From the NCBI RefSeq assembly GCF_002879865.1, contig NZ_PNXY01000022.1:1-64000 (forward strand): a stretch of DNA of 64,000 nucleotides, written 5' to 3'. Source of the stretch: Paraburkholderia rhynchosiae. GTDB taxonomy: Bacteria; Pseudomonadota; Gammaproteobacteria; Burkholderiales; Burkholderiaceae. Position numbers and translations under genes: made by a program. This document shows positions 8,153 through 16,190 of this stretch, piece after piece; position 1 is the first letter of the stretch, and every line of letters starts with the position of its first letter. The notes beneath the pieces were generated by a model. The model was given only the letters and a program-made list of their open reading frames with translations. It made no database searches and was not told the DNA's origin.

Positions 8153-9184
8153 ATGACCATCCCTTCGATGCCGCGGCCCGCGCTCGCCGATCTGTCCATC
8201 GAGCCGGGACTGCCCACTATCGTTTCGCCGCGCGCGGGCGCGGAGATTTCACTGGACGAAGCGGCGCTGCTGCTGCATGCGATCGTCGACGATACGCTGG
8301 AGCGCGCCGGCGGCATGCTGTTCACAGACTTTCGAGTCGAATCGATCGACGCGTTTCAAAGTTTTGCGGCTTCGTTCGCACATCCGCTGATCGGCTATGA
8401 ATTTGCGTCGACGCCGCGCAGCCAGGTTGAGGGTGCGGTGTATACGTCGACGGAATATCCGCCGCATCGCTCGATTCCTTTGCATAACGAACAATCTTAC
8501 ACGCGCGAGTGGCCGTTGCGGATCTGGTTTCACTGCGCGTTGGCCGCGCGTTCTGGCGGTGCAACGCCGATTGCCGATAGTCGAGCGACTTACCGCGCGC
8601 TCGATCCGGCGCTCGTTGCACGCTTTGCGAGCCGCGAACTGCTATACGTCCGCAACTTCGGGCAAGGGCTCGATTTGCCGTGGGAGCAAGCGTTCGGCTC
8701 CGACAATCCGGCCGTCGTCGAGCGAATTTGCAGGGCGCGCGGCATCGAATGCCAATGGCGCGACAGCGGAGACGGCGAACTGCTTCTGCGCACGCGCGAG
8801 CGCTGCCAGGCGGTGGCGCGGCATCCTCGCACGGGCGAGCGCGTGTGGTTCAATCAGGCCAACCTGTTTCATCTTTCGTCGCTCGATGAAGACATGCAGG
8901 ACGCGCTAATCGATTCTGTCGGCCTGGAGAACGTGCCGCGCAATGTGTGTTACGGCGACGGCGCGCCGCTCGAAGCCGACGCGCTCGCGGAAATTCGCGG
9001 CGTGCTCGATCAGCAGCGTATTGTGTTTCCGTGGTTGACCGGCGACGTGCTGATGCTCGACAACATGTTGACGGCGCACGCACGCGATCCATTCGAAGGA
9101 CCGCGCAAGGTCGTCGTCGCGATGGCGCAAAGCTACCGCGAAGGGCATGTCGTCGAAGGCGGAACGAGGACGTCCGCGCAATGA
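8153..9184 (+). CDS. orbG: TauD-family dioxygenase OrbG, predicted aspartate beta-hydroxylase
   Basis: A 343-residue Fe(II)/2-oxoglutarate-dependent oxygenase of the TauD/SyrP type. The facial triad is seen as HNE near residues 111-113 and the distal histidine in TAHAR near residue 307, followed by DPFEGPRKVVVAM with a 2-oxoglutarate-binding Arg. In ornibactin and malleobactin the second residue is beta-hydroxyaspartate. The second adenylation domain of OrbI carries an Asp code, so this enzyme most likely hydroxylates Asp, probably while carrier-bound. An AAAAGGA Shine-Dalgarno precedes the ATG. The stop overlaps the start of orbC by 4 bp. Confidence 0.88.
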   Translation: MTIPSMPRPALADLSIEPGLPTIVSPRAGAEISLDEAALLLHAIVDDTLERAGGMLFTDFRVESIDAFQSFAASFAHPLIGYEFASTPRSQVEGAVYTSTEYPPHRSIPLHNEQSYTREWPLRIWFHCALAARSGGATPIADSRATYRALDPALVARFASRELLYVRNFGQGLDLPWEQAFGSDNPAVVERICRARGIECQWRDSGDGELLLRTRERCQAVARHPRTGERVWFNQANLFHLSSLDEDMQDALIDSVGLENVPRNVCYGDGAPLEADALAEIRGVLDQQRIVFPWLTGDVLMLDNMLTAHARDPFEGPRKVVVAMAQSYREGHVVEGGTRTSAQ

Positions 9185-10038
9185 TAAAAACGCAGGGCGC
9201 GGCGCTCGCGGCACATTCGCTGACGGTTGGCTATCGCGATCACATCGTGCTCGATAAGCTCGATCTGGCTATCGCAGCGGGGCGCATCACGGCGCTGTGC
9301 GGTCCCAACGGCTGCGGCAAAAGCACGTTGCTGCGCACGCTCGCCGGTTTGCAGCCGGCGCTTTCGGGCAGCGTTGAGATCGACGGTGCACCGCTTGCTT
9401 CTTATCGACGGCGCGCTTTGGCGCGCACGCTGACCATGCTCGCGCAATTCAACCAGATTCCCGCCGGGCTGACGGTGCGCGAACTGGTTGCGTACGGCCG
9501 CTATGCCTACGGTGGATGGCTGCGCGGCCTCTCGCACGAAGACCACATTGCAATCGACGACGCGCTCGCCACGAGTGGCCTAGCCGCCGACGCCGCACGC
9601 GACGTCGCGGCTCTTTCGGGCGGCGAACGGCAACGCGCGTGGATAGCGATGGCGCTCGCGCAGCAAGCGCCAGTCGTGTTGCTCGACGAACCGACGACTT
9701 ACCTCGACATCCATCATCAACTGGACATTCTGCGCGAGTTGCGGCGCCTGAATCGCGAGCGCGGACTGACTATCGTGTGGGTGCTGCACGACCTGAACCA
9801 GGCCGCCGCGTATAGCGACGAGATCGTGTTGATGCGCGCGGGCCGAATCGTCGCGCAAGGCTCGCCGGATGCGATGCTGGATCCCCGTCATCTGAACGAG
9901 GCGTTCGGCGTGCGGATGCTGAAGATCGCGCATCCGCAAACCGGTGCGCCGATGTGCGTGCCCGCTTACGAGTACCACGCCGATGAAATAGATGCCGCGC
10001 TCCGTCAGCGTCATGAGAGCAAGGATCTCGCCGCATGA
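9181..10038 (+). CDS. orbC: Ferric-siderophore ABC importer ATPase OrbC
   Basis: A 285-residue ATPase of the FepC/FhuC family. Walker A GPNGCGKSTLL is near residue 40, the Q-loop lies in LAQFNQIP, the signature LSGGERQRAWIAMAL near residue 142, Walker B VVLLDEPTTYLD near residue 165, and the switch His in VLHDLNQA. It starts at the ATGA overlap with orbG and ends in another ATGA overlap with the permease gene, so the operon is tightly coupled. It energises import of the ferric siderophore delivered by OrbB through OrbD. Confidence 0.93.
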   Translation: MIKTQGAALAAHSLTVGYRDHIVLDKLDLAIAAGRITALCGPNGCGKSTLLRTLAGLQPALSGSVEIDGAPLASYRRRALARTLTMLAQFNQIPAGLTVRELVAYGRYAYGGWLRGLSHEDHIAIDDALATSGLAADAARDVAALSGGERQRAWIAMALAQQAPVVLLDEPTTYLDIHHQLDILRELRRLNRERGLTIVWVLHDLNQAAAYSDEIVLMRAGRIVAQGSPDAMLDPRHLNEAFGVRMLKIAHPQTGAPMCVPAYEYHADEIDAALRQRHESKDLAA

Positions 10039-12143
10039 CGACGCTTGCAGCGCGCAAACGTCTGCGCCGTGAAGGACCGGCGAGGTCGAACGAACGCGTG
10101 CAGGCGGAGAGTCGCGTCGGAATGATCGGCGTCGCGCTCGTCGCGTTGATCGTTGTCGTCGCCGCGCTGCGGCTCGCGCGCGGCTTCGATGCGTGGCTCG
10201 CCGCGCCCGCAGGCACCGCCGCCGCGCAACTCGCCGGCATTCTGCTGTTCGACCTGAGCATGCCGCGTGTCGTCGCGGCGCTGGTGGCAGGCGGCTGTCT
10301 CGCGGTGGCAGGGACATTGTTCCAGTCGCTCACGCGCAATCCGCTCGCGTCACCCGACTTGCTCGGCATTACCGGCGGCGCGCAACTCGGCCTGCTTGCC
10401 GCAATGCTCTTGCCCTCGCTCGCGGGCGTGGCGTCTGTACCCTTGCTGTTTGTTTGCGGGCTCGCCGCCGCCGGGTGCGTGGCAGCGGCAGCAGGCGGCT
10501 GGCGCGCGACGCCATTGCGTCTCGTGCTCGCGGGCAGCGTCTGCATGCTGCTGTTTTCCGCGTTGACCACGCTGATTCTCGCGTTCTTCGAGCAGAGCAT
10601 CGTGGGCGTGTCGTTGTGGGCGAGCGGCAGTCTTTATCAACCAGGCGCGGCCGGCCTCAAGACGGCCGCTGCCTGGCTCGTGTTGCCGCTCCTGGCGTTG
10701 CCGTTCGTCATTCGTCCACTCGACCCGCTTGTACTCGGCGACGATGCCGCTGCAGCAGCGGGTGTGCGCGTGGATGCCACGCGGCTTGCGGCGATGATCG
10801 TCGCCGTGGGCTTGGCGAGCGTCGCCGTCAGCGTGGCGGGGCCGCTGTCTTATATCGGACTGATTGCGCCCAATCTGCTGCGGCATATGCGCGGCGCGCG
10901 CGCCTCGCGCCTCGCCGCGCTGGTGCCTCTGTCCGCATTAGTCGGCGGCGCGCTGGTGCTCGTCACCGACAGCGCCGTGCAGGCTCTCAACCTCGACGCG
11001 ACGCTTTCCACCGGCGTGGCCATTGCGTTCGTCGGCACGCCGTTGATGCTGGCGATGATCCGAAGCGGCGCCGCATGGTCGGGCGCATTACATGGCGGCA
11101 ATGAGCGCAGCATGGCACGCGCCGGCACGCGTTTCGTGCAGATGCTCGACGCGTGGCCATGGCCGCTGACCGCAACCCTATGGCTGACGCTCGGCATCGT
11201 AATCGTGTGTGCGGGTGCTTCGTTTGGACCGACTACGATAGGCGTGCATCGCTGGTTCGCCGCATTCGAGCATCGTGACGATCTCGCGAGGATGTTGCTC
11301 GATCTGCGTCTGCCGCGCCTCATCTGTGCGTTGCTGGCGGGCGCATTGCTCGCCGCAAGCGGCGTGCTGATGCAGAGCATCGTGCGCAATCCGCTGGCCG
11401 GTCCTGAAGTGCTCGGCGTGACGCAAGGCGCTGGCCTTGCCACGCTCGTTGCACTCGTCGTGTGGCCGCTTGCAGCGCATTCGACGTTGGCGCTCGCGTC
11501 GCTCGTCGGCGGCGGCGCGACGCTTGCGCTTACGCTGCTGCTCAATCGCAGGCACCGTTATGCGCCGCTCGCTGTTGCGTTGACAGGCATCGTGATCGGC
11601 ACGTTGTGGACGACGTTGTCGCAATGGCTCATCACGCAGCAAAGCGTGCAGCCCGCGCGTTTCGTCGTATGGTTGGTGGGCGGCACGTATGGGCGAAGCT
11701 GGGGCGAAGTGATGACGTTGCTGCCTTGGTGCGTGTTGGCCGCGCCGGTGTTCGCGCTACTCGCTCGTCCGCTGGATCTGCTCGCACTCGGCGATGACCA
11801 GGCCGCCGCGCTGGGTTTGCCGATTGGTGTACTGCGTCCGCTGGTGTTAAGCGTGGCGACGTTGGCCGCGTGTGCCGCGGTCGCGGCGGTGGGGCCCGTT
11901 GGCTTCATTGGATTGATGGCGCCGCATCTGGCGGCGATGCTCGGCGCGCGCGCTCATCGAACGCGCTTGTGGCTCGCCGGCGCATGTGGGGCATTGGTGC
12001 TGGTCATTGCCGATATCGCGGCGCGCACGCTGCTCGCGCCACGCGAAGTTCCCGCTGGCGTGCTGACTGCGCTGATCGGTGCGCCGTATCTGCTTGCGCT
12101 GCTGATCATGGAGGCGCGGCGCGAGAAGCGGGGCAAACGATGA
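10035..12143 (+). CDS. orbD: Fused double-length ferric-siderophore permease OrbD (FhuB-like)
   Basis: A 702-residue inner-membrane permease with two complete FecCD/BtuC halves in one chain. They span about residues 50-350 and 385-700, each with its own copy of the conserved pattern: LFQSLTRNPLASPDLLGI in the first and MQSIVRNPLAGPEVLGV in the second, followed by GPLSYIGLIAPNLLRHM and GPVGFIGLMAPHLAAML. This is the FhuB layout, where one gene supplies the whole pore. It overlaps orbC and the FhuF-like gene by 4 bp each. Together with OrbB and OrbC it forms the inner-membrane uptake system. Confidence 0.93.
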   Translation: MTTLAARKRLRREGPARSNERVQAESRVGMIGVALVALIVVVAALRLARGFDAWLAAPAGTAAAQLAGILLFDLSMPRVVAALVAGGCLAVAGTLFQSLTRNPLASPDLLGITGGAQLGLLAAMLLPSLAGVASVPLLFVCGLAAAGCVAAAAGGWRATPLRLVLAGSVCMLLFSALTTLILAFFEQSIVGVSLWASGSLYQPGAAGLKTAAAWLVLPLLALPFVIRPLDPLVLGDDAAAAAGVRVDATRLAAMIVAVGLASVAVSVAGPLSYIGLIAPNLLRHMRGARASRLAALVPLSALVGGALVLVTDSAVQALNLDATLSTGVAIAFVGTPLMLAMIRSGAAWSGALHGGNERSMARAGTRFVQMLDAWPWPLTATLWLTLGIVIVCAGASFGPTTIGVHRWFAAFEHRDDLARMLLDLRLPRLICALLAGALLAASGVLMQSIVRNPLAGPEVLGVTQGAGLATLVALVVWPLAAHSTLALASLVGGGATLALTLLLNRRHRYAPLAVALTGIVIGTLWTTLSQWLITQQSVQPARFVVWLVGGTYGRSWGEVMTLLPWCVLAAPVFALLARPLDLLALGDDQAAALGLPIGVLRPLVLSVATLAACAAVAAVGPVGFIGLMAPHLAAMLGARAHRTRLWLAGACGALVLVIADIAARTLLAPREVPAGVLTALIGAPYLLALLIMEARREKRGKR

Positions 12144-12661
12144 TGACGATGCGGCTCGCGCAAGACGTTGCCAACGTTTATCCGAATGACGAGCGCGCGC
12201 GATGCTTCGCCGCCTTTGTGCCGGAATCGATCGCGCATTATCTGGAAAATGTGTGGCTCGGCGTCCCGCATGCAAGCGGCGCCCCGTCTCCGCTGGCTAA
12301 CGATCAGGTGCGGCAATTAGATGTGGTCCCCGTTGCGGAGTTGCCCCGTCATCGAGCCGAGTTGATCGATGCAATGGTCACGCTTTACGGCGGCGAACGG
12401 GAAACGCACGCACGTGCGCTGCTTTCGCAGTGGAGCAAGTACTACTTCGGCTTTGCAGCGACGGCGGGCTTTGTCGCGGGGGCGTTATTGCGCCGGCCGC
12501 TCGACATGTCGCCGGAAAAGAGCCACGTCATGCTGCGTGACGGCTTGCCCGTCGCGTTCTATTTCGCTCGCGACGCGTTGGGCCGCAACGAGTGCGACCC
12601 CGCAAAACGCTATGCGCCGCTCGTCGCGCATCTGAATACAGTGATCTGCTTTGCGCGATGA
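12140..12661 (+). CDS. orbF: FhuF-like ferric-siderophore reductase OrbF, N-terminal part
   Basis: A 173-residue frame that matches the N-terminal two thirds of FhuF-type siderophore-iron reductases. Features include AFVPESIAHYLENVW, SQWSKYYFGFAATAGFVAGALLRRPLDM and RYAPLVAHLNTVI. The family is normally one chain of about 260-280 residues ending in a cysteine-rich 2Fe-2S site. Here the frame stops at 12661 and the rest continues from an ATG at 12658 in another frame (ATGA overlap). A single missing base near 12655-12661 would explain this, as would a genuine split. The gene overlaps orbD by 4 bp. FhuF enzymes reduce ferric siderophore in the cytoplasm to release iron. Confidence 0.75.
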   Translation: MMTMRLAQDVANVYPNDERARCFAAFVPESIAHYLENVWLGVPHASGAPSPLANDQVRQLDVVPVAELPRHRAELIDAMVTLYGGERETHARALLSQWSKYYFGFAATAGFVAGALLRRPLDMSPEKSHVMLRDGLPVAFYFARDALGRNECDPAKRYAPLVAHLNTVICFAR

Positions 12662-12984
12662 CGAAAATCGCGCCACGCGTGTTGTGGAGCAACGCGGGCA
12701 ATCTGCTCGACTATCTGTTCGAACAATGCGCGCCCCAATGCGACCTCGCCGAGGACGCCGCCTGGCTATTCGGCCCGCTCACCGCTGACGGCGACGTCAA
12801 TCCACTGCGTATGCCGATCCGACAGGCCACACCGCGCGCCGCGAGTTTGCCGAATCCGTTCAGTGCACGCCGCGTCTGCTGCGTGCGATATGAAATTCCT
12901 GGAGAGATGCAATTGTGTGGACGCTGCCCCCTACTGTTGACAATGAGCGAGGCGGAAATCGCGTTGCAGAACGGTTTACGTTAG
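12658..12984 (+). CDS. orbF: FhuF-like reductase OrbF, C-terminal 2Fe-2S part
   Basis: A 108-residue frame holding the FhuF C-terminal region: VLWSNAGNLLDYLF followed by the cysteine cluster CC-x11-C-x2-C (CCVRYEIPGEMQLCGRC) that binds the 2Fe-2S centre. It begins at an ATG overlapping the TGA of the N-terminal part, in the -1 frame. If the two are separate proteins they would have to associate. If not, the gene is frameshifted, or the sequence lacks one base. The orbB start follows 8 bp after its stop, so the operon continues through this point. Confidence 0.75.
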   Translation: MTKIAPRVLWSNAGNLLDYLFEQCAPQCDLAEDAAWLFGPLTADGDVNPLRMPIRQATPRAASLPNPFSARRVCCVRYEIPGEMQLCGRCPLLLTMSEAEIALQNGLR

Positions 12985-12992
12985 AGCGCCGT

Positions 12993-14021
12993 ATGAAGAA
13001 AATGCCTTGCCTGAAGCAACCTTGTGTTGCTGTCGCGCTTGCCAGCGCATTCTTAGCGAACCCCTGGTCGTCAGCACAGGCAGCAGGCGACGCCAATTCT
13101 GCGCAGCAGACTTGCGGACCGCTTTCCGGCAATCCGATTGTGTCGCAAGCGAGTTCATCATTGCCGGCGCGGCCCAAGCGCATTGTCGTACTCGAATTCA
13201 TGTTCGCCGAAGATCTCGCCGCCCTCGGCACCACGCCGGTCGGCATGGCCGACCCTGAGTATTACCCCGTGTGGATCGGTTATGACAATGCGCGGCTCGC
13301 GTCGGTGGCGGACATCGGCACGCGGCAGGAGCCGAGTCTCGAAGCGATCGCGACCGCGAAGCCCGATCTGATTCTCGGTGTTGGCTTACGTCACGCGCCG
13401 ATTTTCGCGGCGCTCGAACGCATCGCGCCAACAGTGCTGTTCAAATACAGCCCGAACTTTACCGAGGACGGCACGCAAGTCACGCAACTCGATTGGGGCC
13501 GCAGGATTCTGCGCGCCATCGGCTGTCTGACGGGGCGCGAGCAACAGGCGCGCGCAGTCGAAGCGACAGTCGAGGCGGGCTTTGCTCGCAATGCACAGCG
13601 CCTCGCCCAAGCGGGTCGTCGCGGCGAGCAGATTGCGTGGGTCCAGGAATTGGGACTGCCGGATCGTTACTGGGCATTCACGGGCAACAGCACCGCGGCG
13701 GGTGTCGCTCACGCGCTCGGGCTACGCTTGTGGCCCGCTGAGCCGACACGCGAAGGCACCGCCTACGTAACTTCAGAGGAACTGCTGAAGAAGCCCGATT
13801 TGACGGCGCTATTCGTGAGCGCGACGGAAGCGAACGTGTCACTCGCGACCAAGCTCGATTCGCCGATCTGGCGTTTCGTGCCGGCGCGCGCTGCGGGACG
13901 CGTGGGCCTCGTCGAGCGCAACATCTGGGGTTTTGGCGGACCCATGTCGGCACTGCGTCTCGCGAATACGATGACCGACACGTTGCTGTCGCTTCCCGCG
14001 CCGGCAGCTACGAAGAAGTAG
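12993..14021 (+). CDS. orbB: Periplasmic ferric-siderophore-binding protein OrbB
   Basis: A 342-residue FecB/FhuD-type binding protein. From the ATG at 12993 it begins MKKMPCLKQPC and has a Sec signal peptide ending near the SAQA-AGDA region. The mature protein has the class III signature: RPKRIVVLEFMFAEDLAALG, PVGMADPEYY, ADIGTRQEPSLEAIATAKPDLIL, and later YVTSEELLKKPDLTALFV. The upstream in-frame sequence is not signal-like, so I kept the inner start; its Shine-Dalgarno is weak, which fits translational coupling to orbF. It is the last gene of the orbH operon, followed by a hairpin terminator. It captures ferric siderophore in the periplasm and hands it to OrbD. Confidence 0.9.
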   Translation: MKKMPCLKQPCVAVALASAFLANPWSSAQAAGDANSAQQTCGPLSGNPIVSQASSSLPARPKRIVVLEFMFAEDLAALGTTPVGMADPEYYPVWIGYDNARLASVADIGTRQEPSLEAIATAKPDLILGVGLRHAPIFAALERIAPTVLFKYSPNFTEDGTQVTQLDWGRRILRAIGCLTGREQQARAVEATVEAGFARNAQRLAQAGRRGEQIAWVQELGLPDRYWAFTGNSTAAGVAHALGLRLWPAEPTREGTAYVTSEELLKKPDLTALFVSATEANVSLATKLDSPIWRFVPARAAGRVGLVERNIWGFGGPMSALRLANTMTDTLLSLPAPAATKK

Positions 14022-14033
14022 TCATGCAACGCG

Positions 14034-14061
14034 GCTGAGCGCCTGAAGCGCGGCGCTCAGC
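14034..14061. terminator. Bidirectional hairpin between orbB and orbE
   Basis: GCTGAGCGCC at 14034-14043 pairs perfectly with GGCGCTCAGC at 14052-14061 around an 8-nt loop. It lies between the convergent ends of orbB and orbE. The flanks are only modestly T-rich (TTGAAAAAT follows), so efficiency is uncertain. Confidence 0.6.
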
Positions 14062-14102
14062 TTGAAAAATCAATATGCAATCAACTAGCGATCAACTAGC
14101 AC

Positions 14103-15869
14103 TCAACCCAGCGTGCCGTTCGCGGCCCGCACATCCTGCACCGCCTGCGCCGATCCATACGTCTCGCTCACAATGCTGCCGTTATCCAGCTTCAACACAC
14201 GGTCCGCGAGATGAAAGTAGCGGTCGTCGTGACTGATGACCAATACCGTCTTGCCCCGCGAACGCAGTTCCGGCAACAGCTGTTCATAGAACACTGCCTT
14301 GAATTGCGGGTCCTGATCCGCAGCCCATTCATCGAAGAGATAGAGCGGCCGGTCTTCCAGATACGCGACTACCAACGCGAGACGCTTGCGCTGTCCAGTG
14401 GATAACGCGCGCGTGGAGAACGCCCCGTTGAGGACCTGCACCTTGTGATCGAGCGCGAGCTTCGCTACCAGCGCATTGGCGCGGGCATCGGCCTGCGCGC
14501 GCGATGCATCGTTCGGATCGACGATTCCAAGCAGCGCATCGAACAGATGGAAGTCGTTGAATACCGCCGTAAAACGTTGACGATAGGCGGCGCGCTCCGC
14601 CAAACCAATTGGCTTGCCGTCGAGTTCGATCGTGCCGTCTTCGGGTTCGTAGAGACCCGTCAGCACTTTCGCGAGCGTAGTCTTACCGCTGCCGTTACCG
14701 CCCACGATAAACACCAGTTCGCCCGGCGTGAACGTGAGATCAACCGGCCCGACGCGAAACATGCGTTCGTCGCGTTCATGGAAATACGAATGCGTGACGT
14801 TGCGGAACGTGAGTGTTCGATACGGCGCATGCGACGCGTTTTCGTCGGGCGGCGGCGCGGTGCGCAACGCGCTGAATTCACCCATCAGCTTCTCGATACG
14901 GTCGAGGGACACGCGTGCCGCGTTCAGCGTGGGCACGTTGTTCAACAGGCCGTCGAGCGGCAGTAGCATGAACAGAAACACGACGACATAGCCCGACGCC
15001 GATGGCGCGCCGGCATCAATGCCCAGCGCGGGCCAGAACGTCGCGACGCCGAGGAACACATAGAACAGAAACACGATCCAGCCGACACCGACCGCATACG
15101 CGCTAAACGCGCGGCGCCGATGGTCGCGCACTTCGTCGATCGCGGAGCCGAGTTGACCGTCGACGAATTGGCGCGACCGCGCCTGATGCAGCTTCAATTC
15201 CTTCGCGCCAGTGAACAGCGCGCCGAGATAGCCGAACAGTTTGTCCTGCGAGCGGCCCGCGGCTTCGAGCGACGCGATAGCGCGCTTGTCGCCTGCATGG
15301 TAGCCGAGCGAACCGACCAGAATCGCGGCCACGGCCACCAGGCACACGGGCCATGACAGCCACGCGAGATAGCCCAGGCAGCCGAACACGATCGAGCCGT
15401 GCATCACGAGATTGGGTAACGCGAAAAACAGCATGGAGACGTTGGTCGCGTCGTCGGTGAGAACGGACTGCACGGGGGCCGCGCCAATCCGCTCGACGTC
15501 GCGCAATTCGGCTTCGGCGACGCGTCGCGCGACATGTCCGCGCAATTGCGCCATGGTGTCCTGCGAGAGCCGCGCGAACAGCACGCCGGTAATCACACGC
15601 GTGACGAGTGCGGTGACCGCGCACAACGCGAAGCGCAGTGCGAGCGACATATCGGCGGCGCCCGGTTGCGATAGTGCGCGGCTCAACGTCGCGACCAGCA
15701 GCACACTGGCGATGCCGTTCAGCACGCAAGCAACCAGCGCAATCGCGAAGGAGCCGCGCGAGCGCTTGAGCAAGGCCACGATCAGCCGCATCGCGGGCTT
15801 GCCCGTCGGTTGTTTCGAGGATGGAGAAGGCGAGGGTGGCGCGTGGTAGCGCTCGTGGGCAGCGGTCAT
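14103..15869 (-). CDS. orbE: Siderophore exporter, cyclic-peptide ABC transporter family (OrbE/PvdE-like)
   Basis: A fused membrane/ATPase exporter of about 588 residues. The N-terminal half has roughly six hydrophobic segments (SFAIALVACVLNGIASVLLV is the first). The ATPase half has Walker A GGNGSGKTTLAKVL, the signature LSTGQRKRLAL, Walker B LYLFDEWAADQD and the switch His in ISHDDRYFH. This is the SyrD/PvdE organisation; the protein is expected to move siderophore or its precursor across the inner membrane. I chose the ATG at 15869 because transcription should start near 16000. MRLIVALL at 15791 is an equally possible start and gives 562 residues, closer to PvdE. It is divergent from orbI. 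Confidence 0.88.
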   Translation of the reverse strand: MTAAHERYHAPPSPSPSSKQPTGKPAMRLIVALLKRSRGSFAIALVACVLNGIASVLLVATLSRALSQPGAADMSLALRFALCAVTALVTRVITGVLFARLSQDTMAQLRGHVARRVAEAELRDVERIGAAPVQSVLTDDATNVSMLFFALPNLVMHGSIVFGCLGYLAWLSWPVCLVAVAAILVGSLGYHAGDKRAIASLEAAGRSQDKLFGYLGALFTGAKELKLHQARSRQFVDGQLGSAIDEVRDHRRRAFSAYAVGVGWIVFLFYVFLGVATFWPALGIDAGAPSASGYVVVFLFMLLPLDGLLNNVPTLNAARVSLDRIEKLMGEFSALRTAPPPDENASHAPYRTLTFRNVTHSYFHERDERMFRVGPVDLTFTPGELVFIVGGNGSGKTTLAKVLTGLYEPEDGTIELDGKPIGLAERAAYRQRFTAVFNDFHLFDALLGIVDPNDASRAQADARANALVAKLALDHKVQVLNGAFSTRALSTGQRKRLALVVAYLEDRPLYLFDEWAADQDPQFKAVFYEQLLPELRSRGKTVLVISHDDRYFHLADRVLKLDNGSIVSETYGSAQAVQDVRAANGTLG

Positions 15870-15929
15870 CGGCAATGGGTCGCAGTGGTTCGCAATGGAT
15901 CGGTGAATTGCAGCGGGTACGTGCAGTAG

Positions 15930-15955
15930 GCATTTGCAGTGCGCATTTGCGGTGC
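15930..15955. repeat. 13-bp tandem duplication in the orbE leader
   Basis: Two adjacent copies, GCATTTGCAGTGC and GCATTTGCGGTGC, differ at one position. They lie in the predicted 5' untranslated leader of orbE. Function unknown. Confidence 0.7.
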
Positions 15956-16004
15956 ATACGCGCGGCAGGTCAGCGGGGCGCAAAAACACGCCCCTCGCCT
16001 GATA

Positions 16005-16029
16005 GACGAATGGGCGCGCCAAACATTTA
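16005..16029 (-). promoter_or_regulatory. Predicted OrbS-dependent promoter for orbE
   Basis: On the minus strand, TAAATGT (16029-16023) is followed by CGTC (16008-16005), with the same 21-bp offset as the promoters before orbH and orbI. It lies about 135 bp upstream of the chosen orbE start. Confidence 0.75.
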
Positions 16030-16096
16030 CCGTTGCATTGCTCTCTTTTGAGTCGTGAAGAAAACGAATGCACTCCGAACAAAAACTCGCAAGCGG

Positions 16097-16121
16097 TAAA
16101 TATTTGCGATCGCGGATCGTC
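16097..16121 (+). promoter_or_regulatory. Predicted OrbS-dependent promoter for orbI
   Basis: TAAATAT at 16097-16103 and CGTC at 16118-16121, again with a 21-bp offset, as in the PvdS consensus TAAAT-N16-CGT. It lies about 70 bp upstream of the orbI start and would drive the NRPS genes and perhaps pvdA and pvdF. Confidence 0.78.
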
Positions 16122-16190
16122 ACACCAATGAAGCGGCCCATTGCGGCCTGCGACTTGGCCTAGCTGCCGGTTCTAACGGATTTCACGCCC

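Larger units (their letters stand above)
15870..16190. other. Divergent promoter region between orbE and orbI
   Basis: A 321-bp region holding two OrbS-type promoters back to back (16005-16029 leftward, 16097-16121 rightward). The orbE leader contains a 13-bp tandem duplication at 15930-15955. No separate gene is supported; a longer leftward frame into this region would begin upstream of the predicted orbE transcription start. Confidence 0.65.

Noticed and set aside
14078..14099. Two adjacent 9-bp copies of ATCAACTAG before the orbE stop
   Set aside because: Too short and only two copies; no link to a known element, so not listed as a repeat feature.
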